Under the pieces are notes generated by a model, which was given only the letters and a program-made list of their open reading frames with translations, made no database searches and was not told where the DNA came from. A DNA stretch of 64,000 bases from Gammaproteobacteria bacterium (GTDB lineage: Bacteria > Pseudomonadota > Gammaproteobacteria > Magnimaribacterales > AG-339-G14). The stretch is taken from NCBI GenBank assembly GCA_019652555.1, contig BPAJ01000002.1, forward strand, positions 205,014 to 269,013, given 5' to 3'. Each line of letters begins with the position of its first letter. Position 1 is the stretch's first letter. The position numbers were made by a program, and so were the translations under genes. Positions 7,330-17,771 of this stretch are shown one piece after another.

Positions 7330-8428
7330 TTATATGTTGTTCTTCGTTATTCACAAAATTTTCTATCGCATCTTTGAAGTTGGGTTCAGAAATCCAATGT
7401 GCAGAATATGTAATTGTCGGCTTAAAGCCTCTTTTAATTTTATGTTCGCCTTGAACGCCAGGGTCAAACTTATTGAGTTTATTTTTGATTGCAAATTCTA
7501 TTCCTTGGTAATAACAGCATTCAAAATGTAAGCAATCATACTCAGCTGAGCAGCCCCAATAACGTCCATATAAATTTTCCTTATCTTTAAAAAACATTGA
7601 TCCTCCAACCAAGGAATCACTGTTTGTATCTTTTGCAAGCACAAGAACGATATTTTCATTTATCGTATCAAGGCATCCTTCAAAAAATTCTTTTGTAAGA
7701 TATCCAAAATGCCCACTGCGTTTTAAATTTGTTGATAAGTAAAATTCATAAAACTGCATCATTAACTCCTGGTTTAAATCAGTTCCTGAGAAAGTTTGTA
7801 TGTCTATACCTTGGTTTAAAACTTTTTCTCTTTCTTTTTTTACGTTTTTTCGATGTCTAGATCTGAAAGTGTCAACGAAGTCATCGAATGTATTAAAGTT
7901 TTCATTGAACCAAATAAACTGAGCATTTTTCCTAACACTGAGAGATTTCTCAGAAAAGACTCCTATGTCCTTTTCTTCTGGAAACAAGACATGCCAAGAA
8001 GATATATTATTTTCCTCGCTAAGCTTTTTTACACCAGAAAGAATCAGAGAAAATATTTGATCAGCGGATTCTTTATCTTGATGAAGAATTCTTGGACCGG
8101 TAGCAGGAGTAAAGGGTATGGAGGAGACCAATTTAGGGTAATAATCCAAGCCATGTTGATAAAAAGCGTTTGCCCAAGAGTAGTCAAAAACAAACTCACC
8201 AGAGGAATCAGTTTTAATGTAGAGCGGCATTGCCCCTAAGATCTCAGAATTCTCTTCTATAGAGATGTGTGCAGGATGCCAACCAGTATTTTTTCCGACA
8301 CAATTTGTTTTTTCAAGCAGCTCAAGAAATTCATATTTTAAAAAAGGGTAATCATTATCTGGAATTAGTTTGTTCCAGTTTTCCTTATCAATTGAGCTTA
8401 TTGAATTATTAAATTTAATTTCTTTCAT
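7280..8428 (-). CDS. COG3146 / DUF482 predicted N-acyltransferase
   Basis: A 382-aa soluble protein with the hallmarks of the DUF482 GNAT-like family: GWHPAHISIEENSEILGAMPLYIK near the start, TPATGPRIL, SRHRKNVKKEREKV in the middle, and YYQGIEFAIKNKLNKFDPGVQGEHKIKRGF near the end. The family is predicted to acylate or modify amino groups, perhaps in peptidoglycan-like substrates, but no reaction is established. It starts directly after the ubiA stop codon and overlaps the glycosylase gene, so the three look like one operon. Confidence 0.85.
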   Translation of the reverse strand: MKEIKFNNSISSIDKENWNKLIPDNDYPFLKYEFLELLEKTNCVGKNTGWHPAHISIEENSEILGAMPLYIKTDSSGEFVFDYSWANAFYQHGLDYYPKLVSSIPFTPATGPRILHQDKESADQIFSLILSGVKKLSEENNISSWHVLFPEEKDIGVFSEKSLSVRKNAQFIWFNENFNTFDDFVDTFRSRHRKNVKKEREKVLNQGIDIQTFSGTDLNQELMMQFYEFYLSTNLKRSGHFGYLTKEFFEGCLDTINENIVLVLAKDTNSDSLVGGSMFFKDKENLYGRYWGCSAEYDCLHFECCYYQGIEFAIKNKLNKFDPGVQGEHKIKRGFKPTITYSAHWISEPNFKDAIENFVNNEEQHINAYVKATSKYLPFKSI

Positions 8429-9280
8429 TTATACAAAAGCAGCAACAAAGCTTAAAAATATTCCTATGCCTAGCCAATGGTTTTTTCTAAAAAATTTTGA
8501 GCAATCCGAGGGTTTGTCAAAATTAGTAGAGATCATCAAAATAAAGATCAATAAAATATTTGCTGATACTGCAACAAAATATAATAAAGAAAAGGAATTA
8601 AAAATTCCTATTAAAAGAAGAAAAGTTATAAGTAAAAAATAACTTATCCATAAAACTAACTTTTCTTTACCTTGAAAATAAATTGCTGAGCTTTTTACAT
8701 TGATTAACAAATCATCTTGTCTGTCTGACAATGCGTAAACTGTATCGTAGGCAAGTACCCAAAAAATGTTTCCAAAAAACAATAACCAACAATTTAAAGG
8801 AAATGCTCCTTGATAGAATGCATAAGCCATAAATATTCCCATGGAATAACAAATCCCCAAGTAAAGTTGAGGAATTGGTAAAAATCTTTTCATTAGAGGA
8901 TAGGTGGAAATTAATAGAATGCAGAATAAAGCTATATATAAACTTTTGAGATTTAAAAAAAGAAGCAAACTTGATGACAAAATCACCAATATAAAAAATA
9001 AGGCAAGGGCTTCCTTGTTTGAGACAGAATAATTAGCTATAGGCCTATTAAATGTTCTCAATACCTTTCTATCGATGTCTTGATCAAAGTAATCATTGAT
9101 GATTACTCCTGCGGATCTCATAAAAAAACTGCCAAGACAAAAAATTATAACTATTAAAAGCTCTGGATTGCCTTCAGAGGCAAGCCATACTGCGGCTAAA
9201 GACGGCCACAAAAGCAGATACACACCAATCGGTTTATCTAGTCTTAGAAGGAAAAAATAGTTTTTTAAAACGCCCAACAT
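8429..9280 (-). CDS. ubiA: 4-hydroxybenzoate polyprenyltransferase
   Basis: This integral membrane enzyme joins the polyprenyl tail to 4-hydroxybenzoate in ubiquinone synthesis. Both Asp-rich motifs are present: VIINDYFDQDIDRKV (about residue 63) and TVYALSDRQDD (about residue 183). Multiple hydrophobic helices span the 283 residues, as is normal for UbiA. It is divergent from the rubredoxin gene with a 43-base gap. No ubiC lies beside it. Two Coq4-like genes elsewhere in this window (52503-53570) might serve the same pathway. Confidence 0.95.
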   Translation of the reverse strand: MLGVLKNYFFLLRLDKPIGVYLLLWPSLAAVWLASEGNPELLIVIIFCLGSFFMRSAGVIINDYFDQDIDRKVLRTFNRPIANYSVSNKEALALFFILVILSSSLLLFLNLKSLYIALFCILLISTYPLMKRFLPIPQLYLGICYSMGIFMAYAFYQGAFPLNCWLLFFGNIFWVLAYDTVYALSDRQDDLLINVKSSAIYFQGKEKLVLWISYFLLITFLLLIGIFNSFSLLYFVAVSANILLIFILMISTNFDKPSDCSKFFRKNHWLGIGIFLSFVAAFV

Positions 9281-9323
9281 GAATATAATCCAATCCTCAT
9301 AAAGATATTAAACTTATTTAGTT

Positions 9324-9515
9324 ATGGAAGAATACATTAAGTGGGAATGCATTGTCTGCGGATTGATTTACGATGAAGCAGAAGGTTGGCCTGAAGACGG
9401 CATTGAACCTGGAACAAAATGGGAAGATGTTCCTTTTGACTGGGTTTGTCCTGACTGCGGAGTTGGAAAAGAAGATTTTGAGATGGTTCCTTTGGAGGGT
9501 GGAAAAAGCTACTAA
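9324..9515 (+). CDS. Rubredoxin
   Basis: A 63-aa one-iron electron carrier. The two Cys pairs, CIVCG and CPDCG, together with the conserved [22 protein letters not shown] and FDWVCPDCG stretches, define the family. The usual partners are alkane hydroxylases or rubredoxin reductases, neither of which is in the window. It is followed after 6 bases by the symporter gene, so the two may be cotranscribed, though no functional link is evident. Confidence 0.96.
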   Translation: MEEYIKWECIVCGLIYDEAEGWPEDGIEPGTKWEDVPFDWVCPDCGVGKEDFEMVPLEGGKSY

Positions 9516-9521
9516 TCTCAA

Positions 9522-10757
9522 ATGTCTTTAACCGCAAAAATCCTTCTAGGGATGCTTCTCGGAATAATTTTAGGAAGTATCTCAAATTCTGTCTTTCAAG
9601 ATAATTTACCTAGCTTTTTAAATTTCTTTTCAGAATTTATTGATGCCCTTGGAAGTATTTTTCTTTCTCTTCTTAAATTACTGGTTGTTCCATTGGTTTT
9701 TGTATCTTTGGTTGTGGGAGTTTCAAACCTAACTTCTGATAAGCAACTCCTGTCTATCAGCTCTAAAGCAATTGCACTTTATTTATTCACTACTGCATTG
9801 GCAATTATTAGCGCTTTATTTGTGAGTTCTTTCTTTGAAATGGCAAATGGTGTCAGCATGGTAAGTAATTCGTCTTTTGAACAAGATGCCATTCCATCTC
9901 TAAAAGATACTTTTGTAAATTTATTTCCCAGCAATCCAATTGAAGCAATGGCAGAGGGTAATATGATTCAGATCATCATATTTGCTATGTTATTTGGCTA
10001 TGGTGTAAACAAAATTTCAAACGAGACTTCTAAAGTAAGATCGTTCTTCATAGATTTAAATGAGATTATCTTAAACATTGTTAATTTTGTAATTTGGCTT
10101 TCCCCAGTTGGAGTATTCTGCTTGATATTCTCAACTTTCTCGTCTTTGGGAATATCAATTATCTTTACTTTGATTAACTACTTTCTAATCGTTGTAGGAG
10201 TCTTAATATTTCATGCTGCTTTTACTTATAGCTTATTACTAACTTCGTTAGCAAAAATTAATCCTTTTATTTTCTTCTCAAAAATGAGAGAAGCTATCAT
10301 TTTTGCTTTCAGCACATCTTCAAGCAGTGCGACGATGCCAGTAACTTTGAAAACTGTAGAAGAAAAGCTCGGCGTCGATAAATCTGTAAGTTCTTTTTGT
10401 ATCCCTTTGGGAACGACCATAAATATGGATGGCACTGCAATCATGCAGGGTGTAGCAACGGTATTCATTGCTCAGGTATATCAAGTTGATTTGAGCATGA
10501 TGGAATATTTAATGGTTATTATCACAGCAACTTTAGCCTCAATCGGAACTGCTGGAGTTCCCGGAGTAGGACTCATCATGTTAGCCATGGTTCTTCAACA
10601 GGTAGGTTTGCCAGTTGAAGGAATCGCTTTAATCATTGGCGTTGATAGATTGTTAGATATGTTAAGAACAGCGGTCAACGTATCAGGAGATGCGACTATC
10701 TCTTGCATTGTTGCAAATTCAGAAAATCAGCTCTCAAGAAAAGATTTTATTAGTTAA
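9522..10757 (+). CDS. Dicarboxylate/amino acid:cation symporter (DAACS family)
   Basis: An inner-membrane secondary transporter of the glutamate/C4-dicarboxylate family. The re-entrant loop signature STSSSSATMPVTLK and the TM7 motif TTINMDGTAIMQG are both present. They are followed by LASIGTAGVPGVG and LDMLRTAVNVSGDAT, which holds the substrate-binding Asp and Asn. At 411 aa it is full length. Whether the substrate is glutamate, aspartate or a dicarboxylate, and whether the ion is sodium or protons, cannot be told from sequence alone. Confidence 0.92.
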   Translation: MSLTAKILLGMLLGIILGSISNSVFQDNLPSFLNFFSEFIDALGSIFLSLLKLLVVPLVFVSLVVGVSNLTSDKQLLSISSKAIALYLFTTALAIISALFVSSFFEMANGVSMVSNSSFEQDAIPSLKDTFVNLFPSNPIEAMAEGNMIQIIIFAMLFGYGVNKISNETSKVRSFFIDLNEIILNIVNFVIWLSPVGVFCLIFSTFSSLGISIIFTLINYFLIVVGVLIFHAAFTYSLLLTSLAKINPFIFFSKMREAIIFAFSTSSSSATMPVTLKTVEEKLGVDKSVSSFCIPLGTTINMDGTAIMQGVATVFIAQVYQVDLSMMEYLMVIITATLASIGTAGVPGVGLIMLAMVLQQVGLPVEGIALIIGVDRLLDMLRTAVNVSGDATISCIVANSENQLSRKDFIS

Positions 10758-10810
10758 AAAATAGTTACTAATCTGGTAAATTAGCGTTTTTATTCTCGGG
10801 AGAGTCACTT

Positions 10811-12793
10811 ATGGAAACTTACATTTCTATGCCGCCAATTTTCGGCCTTTTCGGTTTGTTAATTGCTTTAGTTATTTATTTTATTGTTGTCAGTTATGAC
10901 GAAGGTTCTGAAAAAGTAAAAAAAATTGCTGACCAAATACACTTAGGTGCAATGGTCTTTATGCGCCGAGAATATACATACTTATTTTTCTTTGTTTTAG
11001 TTTTAATCGCATTATCCTATTTTGCCCTTGGTTTTAACACTGCGCTTGCAGTTACAGCAGGGGCTCTTTCTTCTTCTTTAGCAGGTTGGCTGGGTATGTT
11101 TTCTGCTACCAAAGCAAACTCCAGAACAGCAACTGCTGCTGCTGAAAAAGGTTCAAAAGTAGCCCTTTCAATTGCCTTTTATGGTGGATCCATTATGGGT
11201 TTGTGTGTTGCTTCTCTAGGACTAGTTGGCTTAGGAGGGTTGTATTTTTATTTTGGAGGAGATCCAGCAACTGCAAGAGCTATCGAAGGATTTGGAATGG
11301 GAGCGTCCTGTGTAGCGTTATTCTCAAGAGTAGGTGGTGGAATTTATACAAAAAGTGCCGATGTTGGCGCTGATTTAGTGGGTAAGGTTGAGGCAGGAAT
11401 TCCTGAAGACGATCCAAGAAATCCAGGTGTAATTGCCGATAACGTTGGTGACAATGTTGGCGATGTTGCTGGAATGGGTTCTGATATTTTTGAATCTTAT
11501 TGCGGAGCAATGATTGCTTCAATTGCCATTGCATCAACATTAGATGATTCTGGAATGATGCTTTTACCTCTTGCGCTTGCTTCTATTGGACTGATAGCTT
11601 CAGTTCTGGGAATAATTATTGTCAAAGCATTCTCTTCTATGTCTCCTGATGCTGCCTTACGAACCGGCACCATAGGATCGGCAGTTTTATTTATCATAGC
11701 CGCATATTTTCTAATCCAATTATTCATCGGAGAAGGTTTTGTTAATATTTGGCTTGCCGTTCTCACTGGTGCAGTCGGAGGAGTTCTCATAGGATTAATT
11801 ACCGAGTATTACACCGGAAGCAGTCCAATTAGGCAGATTGCAAAATCAGGAGAGACTGGTCCAGCAACTGTAATGATCACTGGATTAGCTGTTGGTATGC
11901 AATCTGTGGTTCTTCCAATCCTCGTGCTTGCAACAATAATTTGGATATCAACAAGTTTGACTGGTCTATACGGAGTTGGAATAGCTGCCGTAGGAATGCT
12001 TGCTACAGTTGGGATAACCATGGCCATAGATGCCTATGGACCTGTTGCAGACAATGCTGGCGGTATAGCAGAAATGGCTGGTATGGGTCCTGAGACCAGA
12101 GAAATTACAGATGGCTTAGATGAGGTTGGAAACTCAACTGCAGCAATAGGAAAAGGTTTTGCAATTGGTGCAGCTGCATTAGCAGCTTTGGCTATTATCG
12201 CAGCCTTCGTAGAAACGGTTGCTCACAATAAAGGAGAGTTTGAACTGCTTCTCTCAGATCCACGCGTTTTAGTAGGAATGTTCATTGGTATCTCAATTCC
12301 TTTCTTAATTTCTTCAATCACAATGACTGCAGTTGGAGATGCTGCCTTTGAAATGATCAATGAAATCAGAAGACAGTTCAGGGAAATTCCAGGATTACTT
12401 GAAGGAAATGCAGAACCAGATACTGCTAAGTGTGTTGATATTGCAACTTCAGCAGCTTTGAAAAGAATGCTCATTCCAGGCGTTATCGCAGTAGGTGCGC
12501 CCGCTGTAGTAGGTTTTGGTTTAGGTGCAGAATCTTTGGGCGGAATGCTTGGCGGTGGACTAATTGGATGCGTTGCGATGGCTTTGATGATGGCTAATGC
12601 CGGTGGAGCTTGGGATAACGCAAAAAAATATATCGAAAAAGGAAACCTTGGAGGGAAGGGTACCGATACTCATTCGGCAGCCGTCGTTGGAGATACTGTA
12701 GGAGATCCATTTAAAGACACTTCAGGGCCTTCAATGAATATTCTTATTAATGTAATGGCAATAGTGAGTTTAGTTATTTCCCCATTGCTATAA
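10811..12793 (+). CDS. hppA: Membrane-bound ion-translocating pyrophosphatase, K+-dependent subtype
   Basis: HppA hydrolyses pyrophosphate and pumps H+ or Na+ across the membrane. Key substrate-site motifs are [31 protein letters not shown] and [12 protein letters not shown]. The diagnostic site reads [10 protein letters not shown] (from residue 440). Ala at this position marks the K+-requiring class, whereas K+-independent enzymes have Lys there. Sodium pumping is known only within the K+-dependent class, so both ions remain possible. The length (660 aa) and roughly 16 membrane helices are typical. A GGGAG ribosome site precedes the ATG. It is convergent with recG. Confidence 0.96.
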   Translation: METYISMPPIFGLFGLLIALVIYFIVVSYDEGSEKVKKIADQIHLGAMVFMRREYTYLFFFVLVLIALSYFALGFNTALAVTAGALSSSLAGWLGMFSATKANSRTATAAAEKGSKVALSIAFYGGSIMGLCVASLGLVGLGGLYFYFGGDPATARAIEGFGMGASCVALFSRVGGGIYTKSADVGADLVGKVEAGIPEDDPRNPGVIADNVGDNVGDVAGMGSDIFESYCGAMIASIAIASTLDDSGMMLLPLALASIGLIASVLGIIIVKAFSSMSPDAALRTGTIGSAVLFIIAAYFLIQLFIGEGFVNIWLAVLTGAVGGVLIGLITEYYTGSSPIRQIAKSGETGPATVMITGLAVGMQSVVLPILVLATIIWISTSLTGLYGVGIAAVGMLATVGITMAIDAYGPVADNAGGIAEMAGMGPETREITDGLDEVGNSTAAIGKGFAIGAAALAALAIIAAFVETVAHNKGEFELLLSDPRVLVGMFIGISIPFLISSITMTAVGDAAFEMINEIRRQFREIPGLLEGNAEPDTAKCVDIATSAALKRMLIPGVIAVGAPAVVGFGLGAESLGGMLGGGLIGCVAMALMMANAGGAWDNAKKYIEKGNLGGKGTDTHSAAVVGDTVGDPFKDTSGPSMNILINVMAIVSLVISPLL

Positions 12794-12800
12794 ATTTTTC

Positions 12801-14894
12801 TTACTGGGCGATAATCAAATTTTGTTTATCGCCTAGCCACCTATCAAGAAGAATTTTAGATATCTCCTCATCTTTTTGATTTAAACCTTCTACCAGTTTT
12901 TCTGCTTTTTTTATTAAATGAGCATCTCTAGATAAATCTGAGATCTTAAGTTCTATTCCTCCAGATTGTTTGGTGCCTAAAATTTCTCCAGTACCTCTCA
13001 GCTTCATATCAATTTCTGAGATTTCAAATCCATCATTGGTCGATTTCATCGCTTCTAGTCTAGCCTTAGCAATTTCACCAATCTCTCCGTGATAAATCAA
13101 AACGCAATAAGCATCTAAATCTGCTTTCCTTCCGACTCTTCCTCTTAATTGGTGTAATTGACTCAAACCCAGTCTTTCGGCATTTTCAATTACCATCAAG
13201 CTGGCATTAGGAACATCCATGCCGACTTCAATAACGGTCGTACAAACCAACACATCGGTTTTTCCACTTCTGAAATTCTCTATTGCCTTGTCTCTTTGAT
13301 CTTTTGAAAGTTTGCTATGCACAAGGCCAATATTCAAACCATTGGTATTTTCCTTAATCCATTCTTTGGCTTCATCAGCAGCTTGAACATCTAGATTTTC
13401 AGATTCTTCAATCATAGTACAAAGCCAAAAAACTTGATTACCGGATTTACATACAGTCTCCAATCTTTTTACTATTTCGTCTTTCTTCTTATCGCTGTAA
13501 ACCAAAGTTTCTACTGGTTTTCTGCCTGGTGGCAACTCATCAATTTTCGAAGTTTCCAGATCAGCAAAAATTGTCATTGCTAAGGTTCTTGGTATGGGCG
13601 TAGCAGTCATGAATAATTGGTGTGGCATTATTTGGTCGGAACTTTTCTTAACCAAATCAAATCTTTGTTTTACACCAAACCTTTGTTGTTCATCGACTAC
13701 CACAAGACCAAGATTTTTCATTTTCACTTTATCTTGAAAGACTGCATGCGTACCAATCAAAATATCAATTACGCCATCTTCTAAGTCCTGATAGATTCCT
13801 CTTCTTTTTGAAACAGGCATTTTCCCAGTTAATAATTCAATTTTTATATTTGAGTTTTTAAACCATGCTGAAAAGTTTTTGAAATGTTGTTCAGCCAAAA
13901 CCTCTGTGGGACAAAGCAGAACAGATTGAGTATTATTTTTTGCAGAGATGTACATGCTTACAGCTGCTACTACTGTTTTCCCCGATCCCACATCACCTTG
14001 GACCAATCTCCTCATAGGCTTTTCAAGAGATATATCATCTGAAATCTCTTTGATTGTTCTTTCTTGAGCATTGGTTAATTTGAAAGGTAAATTTTGTTTA
14101 AATAACTCTACTTCTTCTTTAGAAACCGGCATTTGTTTTGCTTTGAGTTTATTTATTTTTTCGGAGGCGATTTTGACTCCAATTAAATTCGTTGCTAACT
14201 CTTCTACTATTAAACGTTCTTGAGCCTCGTGCTTATAACTATTGATTTTAATGATGTCATCTTCAACAGAAGGACTATGAATTTTCAGCAAGGCATCTTT
14301 AACAGATAAAGAGCTTATTTTTTGTTGTTTAAATATTGAATCAATCTCCTTTTCGTTGAGATTTAGTTCCTCAATTTCTTTTAAACATTCTTTAATTATG
14401 TTTCTTGCTCTAAATTGAGTTAGTTTTGTAGAACCAAGAGAATAAATTGGCGTAAGGGTATTGTCTAAAACAGGACGTTTGGATGATGCAAAGATTTTAT
14501 AGCTTGGATGAAACACTTGAAGCAAAGAGCCATTGGTCCTTATAACACCATAGCCTCTAACATGCAGACCAACTTTAAAAGCTTTAGCTTGAGCAAATGA
14601 AAAATAAAATAACCTAATTTGTAAGAATCCTGTACCGTCAGATATTCTTGCCATAAAAGATCTTCTGCCTGGAAATATGGTCTTGCTTTCAAGAATTTCA
14701 CCCTCAAATTGAAACGCCTCTCCTGGAGTTAAATCTTTTATGGAAGTTAATTTCGTTCGATTTTCGTATTTCTTGGGTAATAAAAAGAGAGCGTCTTGGA
14801 TATAGTTAATACCAATTTTATTAAGTTCTTCTTTAACTTTGGGGCCGACACCTTTTATTTCTGTGATGTTTTTTTGAAGCGATTTGCTTTTCAC
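12801..14894 (-). CDS. recG: ATP-dependent DNA helicase RecG
   Basis: RecG regresses stalled forks and branch-migrates Holliday junctions. The N-terminal wedge domain starts with a helix-hairpin-helix-like [16 protein letters not shown]. The helicase core carries Walker [13 protein letters not shown], the DExx-box [14 protein letters not shown], motif [16 protein letters not shown], and the C-terminal [14 protein letters not shown] and QLRGRVGR. The usual DEQHRFG reads DEQQRFG here. At 697 aa it is the normal size. It overlaps the ridA stop by four bases and shares the gmk-rpoZ-spoT-recG order with E. coli. Confidence 0.97.
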   Translation of the reverse strand: MKSKSLQKNITEIKGVGPKVKEELNKIGINYIQDALFLLPKKYENRTKLTSIKDLTPGEAFQFEGEILESKTIFPGRRSFMARISDGTGFLQIRLFYFSFAQAKAFKVGLHVRGYGVIRTNGSLLQVFHPSYKIFASSKRPVLDNTLTPIYSLGSTKLTQFRARNIIKECLKEIEELNLNEKEIDSIFKQQKISSLSVKDALLKIHSPSVEDDIIKINSYKHEAQERLIVEELATNLIGVKIASEKINKLKAKQMPVSKEEVELFKQNLPFKLTNAQERTIKEISDDISLEKPMRRLVQGDVGSGKTVVAAVSMYISAKNNTQSVLLCPTEVLAEQHFKNFSAWFKNSNIKIELLTGKMPVSKRRGIYQDLEDGVIDILIGTHAVFQDKVKMKNLGLVVVDEQQRFGVKQRFDLVKKSSDQIMPHQLFMTATPIPRTLAMTIFADLETSKIDELPPGRKPVETLVYSDKKKDEIVKRLETVCKSGNQVFWLCTMIEESENLDVQAADEAKEWIKENTNGLNIGLVHSKLSKDQRDKAIENFRSGKTDVLVCTTVIEVGMDVPNASLMVIENAERLGLSQLHQLRGRVGRKADLDAYCVLIYHGEIGEIAKARLEAMKSTNDGFEISEIDMKLRGTGEILGTKQSGGIELKISDLSRDAHLIKKAEKLVEGLNQKDEEISKILLDRWLGDKQNLIIAQ

Positions 14895-15265
14895 TCTTTA
14901 AAAGCAATGGTTTCGATTTCTACTGAACTTCCTTTTGGTAATTTTGATACTTCATACGCAGCTCTTGCGGGGTAGGGTTTTGAGAATATGCTGGCCATTA
15001 TTTCATTTACTTTCTCAAAGTGACTTAAGTCCTCAAGCAATACAGAAAGTTTAACTACATTTGAAAAATCCATTCCATCGGCTTTTAAAATTTGGTTGAT
15101 ATTTTCAAAAACTTGATTGATTTGATTTTCAATTCCTTCAACCAATTCCATCGTTGAAGGGTCTAAGGGTATCTGACCTGAAATAAATAAAAAGCCGTTA
15201 ACCTTCACTGCCTGGGAGTAGGTCCCAATGGCCTTTGGAGCATTCTCCGTTTCAATTATCTTCAC
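14891..15265 (-). CDS. ridA: RidA family enamine/imine deaminase
   Basis: RidA clears reactive 2-aminoacrylate and related enamines formed by PLP enzymes. The 124-aa protein has APKAIGTYSQAVKVNGFLFISGQIPLDP at the N-terminus (in two conserved blocks) and the substrate-binding Arg in KPYPARAAYEVSKLPKGS, followed by [10 protein letters not shown]. All features of the classical RidA branch are there. It lies between spoT and recG, overlapping both at its ends, where E. coli has trmH. Confidence 0.94.
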   Translation of the reverse strand: MKIIETENAPKAIGTYSQAVKVNGFLFISGQIPLDPSTMELVEGIENQINQVFENINQILKADGMDFSNVVKLSVLLEDLSHFEKVNEIMASIFSKPYPARAAYEVSKLPKGSSVEIETIAFKE

Positions 15266-17429
15266 TTAGTTCCTCTTCAATAATTGGAAGGGTAGCATTT
15301 CTTTGTTCCCAGCTATGTATTCTTGTAGCTGATATGACAAAGTCTTTTCGACGCAATCTTCTTAATATTTTTGCCAAATGATCCCTATCCGTTACTGCGA
15401 GCAGAATATAGAGATCCACCTTGTTTCCAGCAGGGGGATCACTTTTTATACTTTCAATGTTAGTTGAGTACTCTGCGATTACTGCTGAAACTTCTGCAAG
15501 TATTCCAGCTTTATCTTCTGCAACAATTTTTATCTCAACTGAAAAGTCTCCTGACAGAGTATCTTCCCACTGTACCGGAGAACATAAGGCAGGGTCATGA
15601 CGAATTGGTAAGATGTTTTTACATCTTTCTTGGTGAATAACAATACCTCTGCTTGTTGAAAAGTGTGCAATTACGTGATCTCCAGGAATAGGACGACAGC
15701 AACTTGAATAAGTTACTACCAAACCCTCCGCGCCTGTAATTTGTAAGTTAGAAAATTGAATTTCTTCATTTTCTTTCTCGTCGAGAAATTGCATGATTTG
15801 ATGTGCAACAACTAGACTGGATCTTTTTCCTGAGCCAATGCTTTCAAGAAGTTCTCTCACGCTTTTATAGTTTAAGGAGGTGAGAAGCTTTTTCATTTTA
15901 TTTTTTGGGACATCTCTTAGTTTTGTTTGATGAGGAAATAAAGATTGTTCTAAAAGCCGCTTTCCAAATTTTCTTGATTCTGACTCTTTGAGATTCTTTA
16001 AATTATGGCGAATAGCTGACCTTGCTCTGGACGTCCTAATGAAATCCAACCAGCTTGGGTTTGTTTGCGGAACTTTATCCGTAATAATTTCTACTGTCTG
16101 ACCACTTTCTAAAGGAACGCTCAGTGGAGCAAGGTTCTTATTGATTCTACAACCGCTGCAATGCAGTCCAATATCTGAATGCAAAGCGAAGGCGAAATCT
16201 ATCGGCGTTGAATCTTTAGGCAAATCGATGATATCTCCCTGAGGAGTAAAAACGTAAACTTCATTGGATACCAATCCTGTTTTGATTACTTCAACAAAAT
16301 CTGAGGCATCTTCTGATCGAGCATTGATTTCCATCAAGCCATTAACCCACCTTCTCGCTCTGGCTTGAACTGGGTTATCCTTTTCTCCAGATTTATAAAC
16401 CCAATGTGCCGCTATTCCAAACTCGGCTAATTCGTCCATTTCACTAGTTCTAATCTGAATTTCTACAGGTAGTCCTTCAAAAGTCATGATTCCGGTATGC
16501 AGTGATTGATAAGAATTTGATTTTGGTATGGCTATATAGTCTTTGAATCTTCCTTCGATAGGATTAAAGGCATTATGTATTACACCTAAAGCCTTATAAC
16601 AATCCATAGCATTTGATGTAGTGATTTTCAGAGCATAAACATCCAAAACTTCTTTTAAAGTTTTGGACTGCCTTTTCATTTTTTTATAAATACCATAAAA
16701 ATGTTTTCTTCTACTGGAAATAGCACAATCCAAGTCTTGCTCTTGCAATTTTTGACTTATGGAAGTTTCAACTTTTTTAAGAATCTTTTTTCTTCCTCTG
16801 GTGTTATTCTTTACAGCCTCCTCGATAACTCTAAACCTCAGAGGATATAAAATTTCAAAGGCCAAGTCTTCAAGTTCCCTATAAATTTGATGCATGCCTA
16901 ATCTGTGAGCGATTGGTGCATAAATTTCAAGGGTTTCATTAGCTATTCTTAATTTTTTTTCTTTATTCAGGAATTTTATTGTTCTCATGTTGTGCAATCT
17001 ATCTGCAAGTTTTACAACAATGACTCTTATATCTTCCGACATTGCAAGAACCATTTTTTGAAAGCTTTCAGCTTGCAAGTCTTTTTTTGAGGTTAATTCA
17101 ACTTTATCCAGCTTGCTAACACCATCAACCAAGTTAGCAACTTCTTTATTAAATTCCTTCTTTAAAAAGGTCTTTGGAATACCTGAATCTTCAATAACAT
17201 CATGAAGCATTGCAGCAGACAGACAGTCTTGATCCATTTTTAATTTTCCTAGTATTTCTGCAACAGCAAGAGGGTGCGATACGTAAGGATCTCCACTCAC
17301 TCGAAACTGACCTGAATGAGCATTTGCGGCAAAAAAATAAGCCTTTTTTACTTGTTCAAGTTGATCTTGATCAAGATATTTTCCAAGGTTTTTGGTGAGT
17401 TTATTAAGGTTTTTTGTCTCTGTTGCCAT
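15252..17429 (-). CDS. spoT: Bifunctional (p)ppGpp synthase/hydrolase
   Basis: SpoT makes and degrades the alarmone (p)ppGpp. The HD hydrolase domain is intact (AAMLHDVIEDSGIP and LADRLHNMRTI), which separates it from RelA. The synthetase domain contains EGRFKDYIAIPKSNSYQSLHT, and the RFKD form is that of bifunctional enzymes. TGS (VYVFTPQGDIIDLPKDSTPIDFAF, in two blocks) and a C-terminal ACT domain follow. I chose the ATG at 17429 (725 aa) over an in-frame TTG two codons upstream. It follows rpoZ on the same strand with a 27-base gap. Confidence 0.96.
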   Translation of the reverse strand: MATETKNLNKLTKNLGKYLDQDQLEQVKKAYFFAANAHSGQFRVSGDPYVSHPLAVAEILGKLKMDQDCLSAAMLHDVIEDSGIPKTFLKKEFNKEVANLVDGVSKLDKVELTSKKDLQAESFQKMVLAMSEDIRVIVVKLADRLHNMRTIKFLNKEKKLRIANETLEIYAPIAHRLGMHQIYRELEDLAFEILYPLRFRVIEEAVKNNTRGRKKILKKVETSISQKLQEQDLDCAISSRRKHFYGIYKKMKRQSKTLKEVLDVYALKITTSNAMDCYKALGVIHNAFNPIEGRFKDYIAIPKSNSYQSLHTGIMTFEGLPVEIQIRTSEMDELAEFGIAAHWVYKSGEKDNPVQARARRWVNGLMEINARSEDASDFVEVIKTGLVSNEVYVFTPQGDIIDLPKDSTPIDFAFALHSDIGLHCSGCRINKNLAPLSVPLESGQTVEIITDKVPQTNPSWLDFIRTSRARSAIRHNLKNLKESESRKFGKRLLEQSLFPHQTKLRDVPKNKMKKLLTSLNYKSVRELLESIGSGKRSSLVVAHQIMQFLDEKENEEIQFSNLQITGAEGLVVTYSSCCRPIPGDHVIAHFSTSRGIVIHQERCKNILPIRHDPALCSPVQWEDTLSGDFSVEIKIVAEDKAGILAEVSAVIAEYSTNIESIKSDPPAGNKVDLYILLAVTDRDHLAKILRRLRRKDFVISATRIHSWEQRNATLPIIEEELSEDN

Positions 17430-17456
17430 TAGCAAAGAGAGTTTACCAAAAAAAAG

Positions 17457-17726
17457 TTATTCTATGCCTTCTTCGTCGTCTGAAGTTAATTGGTCAGAGA
17501 GTTCCTCTTCAAAAGCATCAAAATTGAAGCTGTCTATGTTTTCTAGAGTTACAGTTCCAGCAGCAATTTCTCGAAGAGCAATTACTGTAGGCTTATCGTC
17601 TTCTGGGTCAATGGTAGGTTCTCTTCCGTCTATAGCCAGTTGTTTAACTCGCTTTGCAGCAAGTTTCACCATTTCGTATCTATTTGGGATTTTTTTTAAA
17701 CAATCTTCGACAGTAATTCTAGCCAT
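17457..17726 (-). CDS. rpoZ: RNA polymerase omega subunit
   Basis: The 89-aa protein starts [24 protein letters not shown] and continues with RVKQL and [14 protein letters not shown], the conserved omega blocks. It helps assemble RNA polymerase and, in proteobacteria, forms part of one ppGpp binding site, which fits its place directly before spoT. The C-terminus is acidic. It lies between gmk and spoT as in E. coli. Confidence 0.95.
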   Translation of the reverse strand: MARITVEDCLKKIPNRYEMVKLAAKRVKQLAIDGREPTIDPEDDKPTVIALREIAAGTVTLENIDSFNFDAFEEELSDQLTSDDEEGIE

Positions 17727-17771
17727 GCATTAACCTCTTGAGGAAGATGGATTCTACTTAATTTTTATTGA

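Noticed and set aside
8370..8642. Plus-strand 90-codon frame opposite ubiA and the COG3146 gene
   Set aside because: It spans the junction of two well-supported minus-strand genes and its composition is that of an antisense shadow.
12807..12833. Inverted repeat GGCGATAA/TTATCGCC as a terminator between hppA and recG
   Set aside because: It lies within the recG C-terminal codons and neither strand shows a T-run after the stem. The evidence for termination is too weak.
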